Source: Ampullaceana balthica (taxonomy: Eukaryota > Mollusca > Gastropoda > Lymnaeidae). From it: a DNA stretch of 64,000 nucleotides. Below, one piece after another: positions 36,498-48,154 of the stretch. The notes under the pieces are model-generated. The model was not told the DNA's origin, did not search any database, and was given only the letters and a program-made list of their open reading frames with translations. The first letter of the stretch is position 1, and each line of letters starts with the position of its first letter. The stretch covers positions 106,001 through 170,000 of the forward strand of contig CALYLW010001192.1 in the NCBI GenBank assembly GCA_944989445.1, written 5' to 3'. A program made the translations under genes and the position numbers.

Positions 36498-37679
36498 GTT
36501 AATAATGTGTTAATAACAAGATCTTAATCAATAAAGTATATAGCCTCGTGGGTTGTCTATTTTGAACGGAGGATATCATTTGAACAAAGAACTTCATCAG
36601 TGAAGCTGAAAATATTTGTAAATGTAAATACTCACCATAAGGACTTTTACTTTCTTTAGCTTTTATTAAGATAGATTTTGTTTTTATACAAACTACTTGA
36701 TTCGGTTTCATTAGTTGTATTTTTTAAAATGTTATCTCACATAAACAAATCTGTTAATTGCAGGTATTAGAACATGTGATAATATCTAACACCGAAACAC
36801 CTGATTGACTGGAGTAGACCTATTTATGTGTATACATTTATATATATTTATTCGTTTCTGTATTTATATATTTATCATTTTTAACTTAGGTAATGTGTGA
36901 TTTTACCTTTTATCGGTCCCGTTAATGTTAGATGCCCCATTGTAAGCCTTAAGGATTTTGACCAGCTCAAAATTCGACTTCAATGGAAACTTTTCTCCGG
37001 TCAAGGTTATGAAATATGTCCATCTTCTATAACGCCAAAGTTCTTTCATGCACAGAATCTCAGGTTCCAACACACTGAACGTCCCACCACTCTACAGAAA
37101 TCCTCTTTTCGGCTAGAAACACGTTAGGGAAACATTGAACGATCAGAGAGATCGCCCTTACGAAATATTTCACGCCTTTCATATCCACATGGATGCAATA
37201 ATAATTTTGTTGTCGATAGATCACTCGCAACAATTTCTCCACCATTTCTGAGTTTGCGTACGTCATGATCGAATACGCAATCGGGAAATTTTTCTCTTCC
37301 TCTGTCAACGATGACATGATGTATCCCCTCTCTCGATGGAATGACGGACAGTTTTCTGTCAAGTTTAGGTAAAATTCATCGCTAAGAGAACTTCTAAATT
37401 GTGGGACCATTTCAACAACTTGGATTGTGTATTTCTTGTCGCCGGCAAACAGTCGTGAGCAATCAACATCCTTGACCCAATATATTCGAGATATGTTTCT
37501 GTTGAATGGGGTTGTCTTTGCAAGATTTTCTTTGTTTCCGCAACTAAAGTAATTTTCCTTAAGCCTAGATGTTGCGTGATTTCCATTTTCTATTACAACT
37601 AAAATGTACAGCAATCCCCCGGTACAGATTAAGATAAAAATCGTTTTTTCTCACGACTTATTAATCGCATTAGAAACAT

Positions 37680-40600
37680 AATGTGCTTTTGAAATCTGAT
37701 TCAAATGTAAAAGAATTGTTTATTGTTTCATTTAAATTCACAATACTGTATGCTATAACTTGATCAAACAGAGCAAAACACACTTATACACAATACTGGC
37801 CTAACTATATGTTTGCTCCTCATCTGAAAAAAAGAAGAAACATATTGAAAATACTACTAAAAATAAATCATCTCCATTAAAACCTAACAAAATAAATTTT
37901 AATGTATGAAAATGAAGTTGACCTTTTGAAAGTTTTAGTTTAAGAAAAAAAAAGACCACTTAACGTAAATAGCAAAAGCGTATTAATTTAATGCTACTTA
38001 AAATTATATCACACACAGAATCACTTAGGAAATGATTATTTAAAGTAAAGAATACTATGCAATGACATATATTCGTAAGTGTTTGAAAATAGTGCTATAC
38101 ATATATATTGATAAACAAACCTACCAAAACATAACAAAATCATCGAGGCAATTCAAAACACAATTCTAATGTGATTGAGGTAAGCAACAGAGTTGACTCA
38201 ACTCGAATTTGTGAACAAATATAAGAACATTAGCGAGGCATCAGGACGCCATTTTGAAAGATTTCATGAATAGGTTAAACTATTACTTTAACCTCTGGCT
38301 TATTTCATTACTGTTATTAGAATCAGACTTCAACTATAGATAATATTGTGTATTTATAGTTCAAATTATAATTTCAAGTTTTAAAGCATACATTTTGTAA
38401 TAAATGTTAAAAGTATACATTTAAAAAAAAACGAGAAAGTAACCACATAAATAAATCGGAAACTTTTGTGCTGTAAGTTATGACATTTTTTGTCTGCACT
38501 TAATGCACTTAAAATGTGTATTCCGTTGACGAAGAAAAAGAAGGGAAAAAAAACAACAACAGTTATTTAGTATATATAATAAAAGCAAACGCCTAGTTTA
38601 TGAGTGAATCGAAAAACTTAACATGCAACCTGCTTTTTGTATTTCCACTAAAATACCGGGCCCACATTTCTTCCCCCTCCCCCCGCAAAAAAAATGTTTA
38701 AAAAAAATCCGCATACGCTTGCATTGGCATGACACAGACAAAAATAAAGTAATTTTTGTCTGTGTTATCAAACACAACAAATCTCTGTTTGGGGTGTGTA
38801 ACTTCTTGCGTGTGTATGAAACGAACTTTCCGTAGGGGCTTATACATCTCCTGATAATGACGGAGATGCTTAAATCATTATTTATCACTGCAGTAAGGTT
38901 TTTCATGGTTGACTGTTAATTTCTTTGCAACTCACGTGAATTTAAAACGCCTAAGCTATGTAATATCACATTACGAAAATGGAAACATAAATGTAACAAA
39001 ACGGCTTCACATGAAATCTCGGTAACACAGGGTAAATACAGTAAGCAAGATGTTTTTGTTTGTTTGTTTGTTTGTTTGTTTGATTGTTTTTGTTTGTTGT
39101 TTTTGTTTGTTTTTTGTTGTTGTTTTTTTTTGGGTGGGGGGTCTTTTTAATCTGTTAAATTCCTTTAATGGTTTTTTCTCACAGTTTTTTGTATTATTAA
39201 ATGTCGGCCCTTACATCTAGTCCCACGCTTTAACATTTCCATGACATGAAGAAAATCCCACATTCGCACTGATTCAAATAAAATGTATCCACTCATAATG
39301 AACACACTCAGCTGATCAACTAACGATGTTATTGAGTGTAACTGTAAATCATAATTATTTTAATTCCTAATTGTTACCATTTCCTGAAAGATCCCGTTTT
39401 GCAATGTTATTTATTACAATTTCTAGACAGATCCTATGTATTGCTATCCTATAATTTAAATACATTATAGATTAGATCGTAGAGTAGCTATTTTCTAATC
39501 GATACATTTCACGGCACGTGCCCTAAAGAGTTTACAATTTTAATCTCAAATACAGTTAGTGTTTTTATAAGTGAAATTACATTTTGTGTACCCTAAATCT
39601 AATCAAGATCGATAAGTCTATTCAATTACAATTTTAAACATTTTTTTTATAGAGCACATACTGATGTAGCATTTATTTTTGGTCTGCTACCCTAAACAAA
39701 ACATATAAAGTGTCTCTTTTCTTCTGATAATAGGCATTTATTTTTGTGTGTAAAATTTAAGTTTAAAAAAAATTAATACTTTGTTAAAGCTGTTTGTGTC
39801 AAAAGAATGTTTTTTTTTCTGAAAATATTTTATTCTCATTAAATCAATGTGTGTTTACTGAAAGATGTGTAACTGTACTAACTATATTTAGACAAACATA
39901 TATTCCATGGCTTTAACTTTCTTTTATGGTATAGAAAAAACATCAGCTAGTGTGTATTGCAAAGGTTCCAAAATTCAATAGACGACCTAAGGATCAATTC
40001 TTTAGTCATGATGCAATGACTATGTTGCACTGCGCTGCTTCAAAATGTATAAAACATTGTGTTTGTGAAATGATTATAGTAGCAAAACAATGTAAGGGGT
40101 TATTTTTATTCGTCTTTACGTTAACGCAAACTCTTTTTGAAAGTATGAATATTCATACGTTGACATGTTCTTATTTCTAATATGTCAAATATAAAATAGA
40201 TATCTGCTCAAATGTTGGGACACGTCCATTAATCTTAAAGAAAAGTACAGATTTCACATATGTCGTTGCTGTGAAATATTTATATTATGTAACACATCAC
40301 GATTCAGAAAAGAGAAAGTAACCGTCTGAGAAATTTATTTCACTTCATTATTCAATGAAAGGATCATTTCTGTTAAATATCAGATTGGACGAAAAGTTAA
40401 TGTTACCTTTAAACAAGCCAGGAAAATAAGACACTCCTAAAATTAAAAATATTAATAATAAAAATCTAAGACAACAAATCAACTATAGATTAGCGTAGGA
40501 CGCAATAATATTTTGTATAGATTTTTAATATAAAATGTAAAAAGACCCCCCCCCCTCGCCCACCCCGTTAAAAAATAGGGCTTAGGTCAAAACTCCTTAA

Positions 40601-41908
40601 AATTCATAACATCTGTATGTTTATTTTCTGTGGCAATAGTCAGTTGCTTAAGACATCAAAGAAACCAAGAAGCATATCAACTAAAAAATGACGTGTTTAA
40701 AGCACACACAAAAGAAAATGAAATGGAACATTTACAACACATTTTATTCCTCCTTACTTTCAACAGCCCATGATTAAACATGACACAAACACATATTATT
40801 TTAAAAAGTAAACCTTATCTAATTAGATCATGTACTCTGTCGCTTACATCCTGGTCGGGTCTGTTGCATACCGATATGTAAATTTTCATCAAACATATAA
40901 CGTTGACTGTGTTATTGAAATTCTTATGATAGGGTATTTTTATGACAATTTTTTGGAGAGCAGACTAGCAAGTAGTGCGATGTGTTCACACTACGTTTAA
41001 GAAGAGTTTATACCCTAAAGTCCACTATGAGATTGGGACTGTGACAAAGTGTATTGGACTTTCTAGCCCTATCTTAATTTCAGCACTTATTTGACCGTAA
41101 CGTGGACAATGCTGTGAATTCAACACCTGTCGCCCCCCTCCCCCCTTAGCTGATCCTTGATCAATACGTTACCTTGAGCTAAACTTATTTTAGGCGTGAG
41201 ACCCTAATGGAATCCCGTTCTTGGTCGAATCATTTTCACAACTATTACACCGTTGCATAATGAAATTACATGCTTTGTCGAATCTCTTTAGCCAACGTGA
41301 TCCCATAATTCTCCATTGAATTACATAACATTGATTGTAAAACCTTACACACTTAAACCCCATTAAACAATTGTGATGTCGCTGTTTGGAAATTTATTAA
41401 ATAAGAAAAGATTCTGCAGTCTTCGAAGCTGTATCATTATTAGCATTTTTATATATAATTATATAAGTAGTAACTATTGGAAAAAAATTATGAATTTGTA
41501 GGGAATTTTAAACAAACCTTTTAAAAATTATTTTAAAACAGTACAATTATTTAAGTGAAAAAAAGATATATAAATGTATACTAATTTGTTTTTTTTAAAT
41601 TAAAGGGGTAAAGATTTTGGGAAATGACATATTTGGAATAATGACGAAATTTAATTAAAGATTAGAAAACTGTGAAGGTTATTAACTGCAAAAATTATAA
41701 TTATCACTCTAAAACTGCATTAAGAGCCTTATTCTTAAATGTTATAGGTTATCAACAGGGTTCAATGTTCAGTAATGAAAACAAGAGAGAAAAATATGTC
41801 TTGCAAAAAAAAATGTAATTATTTATTATTGGACAAAGTAATGTCTATTTTTGTTGGCGTGCCTTTGACTGAGTAAACAAATAAACAAATGTGCTCAAAC
41901 CAAATTTA
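37680..41908. other. Long intergenic stretch between GCNT copies 3 and 2
   Basis: No exon could be supported. Contents seen: a (TTTG)n tract at 39056-39090; a LINE 3' fragment at about 40440-40525, matching the insert in copy 3 exon 5; a C-rich run at 40550; a piece of the GATCCC repeat at about 41205-41330; and, from about 41500, sequence shared with 57.82 kb onward and 3.84 kb onward. That shared sequence is the 3' flank of the duplicated GCNT unit. Confidence 0.5.
40440..40525 (+). mobile_element. LINE 3'-end fragment
   Basis: Shares actatagattagcgtagga and cgcaataat..tttgtatag with the LINE tail at 19600-19680. Too short to carry coding sequence. Confidence 0.5.
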
Positions 41909-42200
41909 CCTTATCTTATCTTATCTTATCAATACAGACGCTCCTTCTTTGCAGAACATAATTGCGTCCACAGACCATGACATATGATCTGTTGGCAACT
42001 GATGCAGCGTTCACAGGCCACGGCTTTGTGGGTTCCACGCAATACCCAGCATTACCTAACTAGTGTTAGATATCCATTCGGAACTGGTTGACTCAGGGAC
42101 GCCCTAGGCCCTGGGAAAAAATCCTTGCCTTGACATGGATTCGAACCCGTGACCATCGGTACGCTAGTCTAGCACGCTGCCTCTCGACCACCAGTGCCTC
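41909..42200 (-). mobile_element. tRNA-derived SINE with LINE-like tail
   Basis: The head (minus strand, from 42200) contains an A-box-like TGGTGGTCGAGAGG and a perfect B box GGTTCGAATCC, the RNA polymerase III promoter of tRNA SINEs. The 3' part (ggacgcaattatgttctgc, ggagcgtctg) and the (GATAA)n tail match the LINE 3' end in GCNT copy 3, so it probably uses that LINE's machinery. Copy 4 lacks it at the corresponding place (58150), so the insertion followed the duplication. Confidence 0.8.
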
Positions 42201-42606
42201 TACATGACATATTTATCATCTTACAATTGAAAACTAAGTAAAGACAAGAAAATAAATATCCGCAGATCCTTGAAAAAATTAAGATTTAAAAAACAAAAAT
42301 ACTGGAATGACGTGTCAGAAAAAAACATCAAAACAAAATCAGAGTATTGAAAAAAAAAGCAATCTAAAGCTAAGCCAAATAGTAAACTTCTCATACAACA
42401 TTTCGAGCCAACGTAAAAACATTTTATATGTTTAAGCCGGCTTTACTTATAATTATATTGTGTATATGCTCTCATATACAAGTAAATTTAATAACCAAAA
42501 TCCAATGAAGGTTAGAATGCATTTTTTTTACTCATGGTAAATTCCATAGATATTTTAAACATCATGATCCATCAGAGGTGAAATTCAAATACTAACTCAA
42601 CAGCGT

Positions 42607-42797
42607 TTATAAAATCTGATTTTTCACAAAGTCTAAATTTGCGTAATAGGAAACGTTAAAAATTTTAGTCCCCAGATATTCGTCTCGCGTGTCGTTGAAC
42701 AATTTCTCCTCCAGGCATCCGATGGCCACGCGGTCTTCTTCTAGATAGAACTTGTTGGCAAATAGATGCTTGGCCTGTCCAAGTCGATACAGATCAC
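42607..42797 (-). CDS. GCNT-like: Exon 5 of GCNT copy 2 (191 bp), C-terminus
   Basis: Encodes [17 protein letters not shown], then a CLEEKL motif, and ends LDFVKNQIL and TAA. Length is identical to 4630-4820 and 58563-58753. Confidence 0.88.
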
Positions 42798-45700
42798 CTG
42801 ATTATGGACATAATAAATTTTTTTATTTAAGCTGGATTTAATTTTAGGTAACATAAGTATACATTAATATGTACCTTAATTTATTTATTTGAAACTTTGA
42901 AAATGCATTCTATTTGTTTAAATGATTATTAATTTTGTTACCAGAATTAATAATAAAATGTTTCCACACATTTTGTTAACCTAGATTATAGTGATTCTTC
43001 AAAAAATATTATGTTACATGTATCTAAAACTGCAGATTTCTGAATAGAGAAGATTACAAGAATCTGGTGACTATGAACAATTGTCAATTGAACGATTTTC
43101 TAGACTGTTTGTTCTATTATATTGCGTAAATTTGTTTTCTATAGCCTTTGTTTTTGAGTCAACACTTAGACATCTCAAACTAGCTACATCGATGTGTGTT
43201 TAGTTACCTGTACTTTGGATACACACTGCTCTAACCCAACGACCGGCGCACACGTCCTTACTCCCATACCACACAGTGTATCTAGACACATAGTCGTTCA
43301 TGTTGTCGGGGTCACCTGTGATTATAGATTAATTTATAGATATATATACAAATTAAATTCACATTCAACGTAAACTAAATAAACGCAGGTAGTGAGTGTT
43401 ATAGTTCGTAAATGTTTATTTTACTACTATTATGTAGACACATTTACTAATGTACGACAAAATAAATGGACTTTAAAAGGAAACATAGTGTACAGTCCTA
43501 CTACAGCATATGCTCTGTTGGCTCCTACTCATGTCTGTAAGCATTCACTTCTGTTAAAACTTTCCAATTATATCCTCGTTTCCCGGGCAGGTGATTGTTT
43601 TTAGTCACTTCCCTTTCGGTTAACCCTTGACCCTAGGTCCTTAATACGAATTATTTCCCCTTTTTATTACACGTTTTTATTTAAGTCACACTGGTTGTAT
43701 GTTGTATCCATCCATCCATCCATCCATCCATCCATCCATCCATCCATCCATCCATCCATCCATTCATCCATCCATCCATCCATTCATCCATCCTTCCATC
43801 CATCAATCCATCCATCCATCCATCCATCCATCCATCCATCCATCAATCCATCCATCCGTCCTTCCTTCAAATCTTGTAACGTAAAATTAAACCCATTTTG
43901 ATGGATCTAGAGATGTCAAAATTTTACCACAGAGGGATCTTGGATGACAATGCATTGCATCAAAATTTCAGATCGATCGAATGTACCGTAATTAAATTAA
44001 TGCATTTTTAGTTTTTAGTTTATGTCTATATTTCGTTCTTTTTAAATCCCTTATATTAACTTCGCGCTCGTCTCTCTCTCTCTGTCTTGGGCTCGGCGGG
44101 CTGGGCGGAAAAACAGAAGTCAAAAATGACCCACTTCCCATGATCCGATCGAACTGAAATTTGGCACATGGACCCGTCTAACCCAACAATGCATCGTATC
44201 AAAATTTCAGATCGATCGAACGTACCGTAATTAAATTAATGCATTTTTAGTTTATCCTTATATGAGGTATGTAATTCAAAATTCACTGTTTGTTATTGTT
44301 TTTTTTCTTCCAGTTTCACGTGAGTTTGAGTTGACGCCGACCGTCGTGTTGACGCCGACCGTCGTGCCGACACCCCCTCACATCCCACCCCCATTTATTA
44401 AAGACAAGGGACATCACTCGGTGTCAGTCTGTAAATGTTTGAAAATAATCAATACTGTTAGTTATGTCTCATATATAAGGGATTTATAGTCAAAAACTTT
44501 GTTTTTACGGGTTTGTTTTATTCTCAAACAACGCCTATCGACATAGTAATTTTCAGGGCGGGGGCGGGTAGTCCAGAACCAATGAAAAAATAAGGTCACG
44601 TCTTCTCCAGCCAATCGGCGTAAGGTGAACAATTGACAGCGTCCGTTCATGGCCTGTGCGCACGTGTTTTTACTATGGGTCTGTCATGCAGACACCGATA
44701 ATGTTTACATTTCGTGTTTAACATCTAAGTAAGACGAAATTAAATCTAAATTGACATGATAATACAAGAAGAGTAGCAGGAGTTTTGATTATTCAAACAT
44801 TCCTTTTATCAGTTATGCCCCTTCTCACACCTACATTTTAAAAAAAAATTAGACTTAAAAGTAGAAGATAAAATACTGTAAAAAAAATTTTTTTTTAAAA
44901 AAGGACACGTTTTTATTTACAATATAGAAAGTGCACTAAAAAGATAAAATGCTTTTATGTGCAGTGGATAGGTTAACAATTTCACCTGTTATCATAGAAA
45001 ATTTTAATTTTAATTTTATTCTTTTTAGTGCACTTTCTATACGTAAATAAAAGCGCGTCCTTTTTAAAAATAAGATTTTTTTTTACATTATTTTATTTAT
45101 GTGTGACTTCCTTTACAAGATATACTAATAAAAATCCCACCCAAACAAAGGCAAATTAATAGCTAACACCGAAAATACGTGTTTATTTAGGTTTTTTGAT
45201 TTCCCGCGACAATTTCCATTGGCATGTAAGTGGTCAACTCATAATTCATTAATATGATTTATGAGAATCTGACCACAGAACTACGATGTGGGAGCTGGGG
45301 AGAGGAGGGTGGGGGAGTTGAGTGTTCTAAAATCTGGGGCACCTTTGTATACAGTAAATACCCTAAGGCTGTGGTTACACTGCTCGCGAATTCGCAAATC
45401 TAGTATACGGGCGAACGCGCATCTGAAATCTCTTGAAAAACAAATGCAATGACATAGTGTGCGTGGTTACATTGGCAGAGTCAAAAACGCTAGTATACGC
45501 CCGTATACACGCGAATAATTTGATTTTTACAGCGCATCGCTCGAATCTGCTTTCAAAAGTCAACAAAATGGCGGAAATTTTTACCACATCGTCAAATTTT
45601 ATGTGTGTAAATGATCATTTAATAAATATAATTGACTTTCATGCATGATTTTCGAAATTTAAAACAATATATTTCCATTTGAAAACTAAACTTATTTTGA

Positions 45701-45991
45701 TATTTATTATGGATATTGTCAAGTTACATTCGTAAGTTTATGAGCGCACACTCCTCTCAACTCAGCGACGTCGAAGTGTTACCACAATAGTAATTCTAAT
45801 GCTAGTACTAGTAATAGGAATGTTGGAAGGAAACGTTGGCTTGAAATTGCAGACGAACCTAATTCTACAAGTAAATAGGGTACAACTATTATTGTAGATA
45901 TTGTTTATTCATTTCAATGACGAATTGAGTATAAAAATAATTATAAGAATATTAATTTTAGGAGGTTTTTTTTGGGAGGGATATACTATCG

Positions 45992-46062
<71 letters not shown>

Positions 46063-48081
46063 TTTGATCATACTGGGGTAAATAAACGAACCGATGTAAA
46101 GGATACGATCGGGGAAAGAGAATATCTTGGGATAATGATTCGATAAAACATGGGATCCATTATGAAATGGGAATTATAGTGGAGAAAAGGATTCGACCAA
46201 GAAATGGATTCAATTATGCAATATGATACTACTCGGATATGTGATGTATCACATTGGAAATAAGGATTACATCACAAATGTGATCCCATCAAAGTACATT
46301 TTTTAAAGGGGAAAGGGATTAAGTTCATGACTTGCATCCCATTACGCAACGGGATCATAATAGGTAATGTAATCTAAACAAACAATATGAAATAATTTGA
46401 GTTAAAGGGATTTCACCTAGAAAGGGGTCTCATGAATATAAAACGGATCGTATTGATATGTAGACAAGCAATTGGAAACATTTTTATTATCATGGATGTT
46501 TAGATCAAACATGTATACTAAATTAATTTTTTGCACAATACTTGAAAATATAAGTTAATTTTTTTAAAGTCATTTGAGAGTTATAAAGTTAATTATATAT
46601 ATATATATATACATTTAAATAAATAGACATAAATCACACAATTTATAGTTACAAATGTATTATTTGCATGTCAATCGAAGCTGCAACTAATATCTTTTAT
46701 AGTTACGTTTTCAGCAGATTACATTTAAATACATCTGTAAATAGAAATGACAAACTAAAATACAACAAACAAATACAACTGTTATCTAAAGGTGTGAAAT
46801 TCTTTTTTTTTACCCACGTTTTATTAACTCGCTTTCGTTCCTGTCCGAAACTCAATTTTTCAAATCTGCCAAGGTAAAATTAAATCAATTCTGATTGCCC
46901 TAGAGAGCTCAATATTTTATCACAGATAGATCAAGGATGACAATACATTATATCAAAATTATAGATCGATCGAATGTACCGTAATTAAATTAATACATTT
47001 CTTAGTTTATCTTTATATATGCTTCTCTACCCGCCTGCGTAGTTTAGTTTTCCGTGATGAGTTCAACCCGTGACCTCATAGCTTTGTTATTAAACTTTGG
47101 GCGGGCGCTGATGAAGTGTTTGGTAAAATAAATAGAGGTAAAAAATATTTTTAAAAACCATTTTTTTATTAGTGGACTAAAAATAATAAATCTAAATAAA
47201 GTAAAAAAAAATGATTTTAATATAACACTTATGTACAAGTGGATTAAAAAGAAGAAAATAATTTAAAACTTGTAAGTTCAAGTACTTCGATTTAATGTCA
47301 CTTATTTATTTCAGTTCTGAAAACATTTTTTGAGTGTATTTCATTTTTTCCTCTAAATTAAAAAAAAAGTGTAATAACTATCAGACACGGTTTTTAATTG
47401 TTGTTATAATTTATGCTCATACCTTTGTAAGTTCCACGCACGCCAAGTTGGGGGTTAAAGTTCAAAGTTGAAAAGAACGCTTCATCGGGTACTTGAATTG
47501 TTTTAGTCCAATTTAGGACAGCTAGAGCAGTGTCGTTATGGAGGATAAAATCAACAAACTCCCTGTGTTCAAAATAGACCATCAACTTCAATTAAATATA
47601 AATATATATATATGTAAATATATATATATATGTATATGTGTATTTATTAGGGATGTGATAGTTAACAATCAATTAATCGATTACAATTAATTGGATCGAT
47701 TAATATTCTATTGCTTTTTAGAAAATATTTCTAATATTCTTTTTTTCAAATTTATTAATATTCTTTTTTTTTACATACATTCTTTTCCCTCCTATTTTTA
47801 TTATTAAGTTATACTTGCATAGGTAAATAAAAAGGTTTTTCTGCCTTATTTCTGGCATAGCAAAACGAATTTGTCGTGTTACGTCACAACATTTGGGAGC
47901 CATGAAATTACCGCGACTTAATTTCACAAAATAATGATTCGCGACTTAACAGGATGTACATATATAAATATATTTATATATATATGTATGCGTCATAAAA
48001 ATATAATTATAAAAATTAATCGATTAATCGATTAATTTTGTCCCGATTAATCGAACAAATATTTTTTAATCAGTGCCAGCC

Positions 48082-48154
<73 letters not shown>

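Larger units (their letters stand above)
19387..37679 (-). pseudogene. GCNT-like: GCNT-family glycosyltransferase copy 3, old multiply broken pseudogene
   Basis: Exons in gene order are about 37679-36907, 35850-35774, 31643-31504, 25141-25035 and 19788-19387. The N-terminus reads as a short basic tail (MRLISREK) followed by a hydrophobic signal anchor (FILICTGGLLYILVV), but a 6-A run at 37644-37649 puts them in different frames. An extra base near 37085 breaks the frame inside the WGTFSVLEPE region. Exon 2 is 77 bp instead of 84 (a 7-bp loss giving an in-frame stop), exon 4 is 107 bp instead of 108, and exon 5 is split by a LINE at about 19497-19709. Exon 3 (140 bp) is open and ends VRGTYKG. 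Motifs still readable are YYCIHVD, FITLTGEKFPLKSN, PDEAFFPTL and the C-terminus FVRNEIL. It is more diverged from copy 2 than copy 1 is. Introns hold a Ginger-like transposon, a minisatellite, LTR element A and a GGCCC repeat block. Confidence 0.88.

Noticed and set aside
43695..43901. Ser/Ile/His/Pro-repeat protein
   Set aside because: Pure translation of the (TCCA)n microsatellite; overlapping frames give equally regular peptides.
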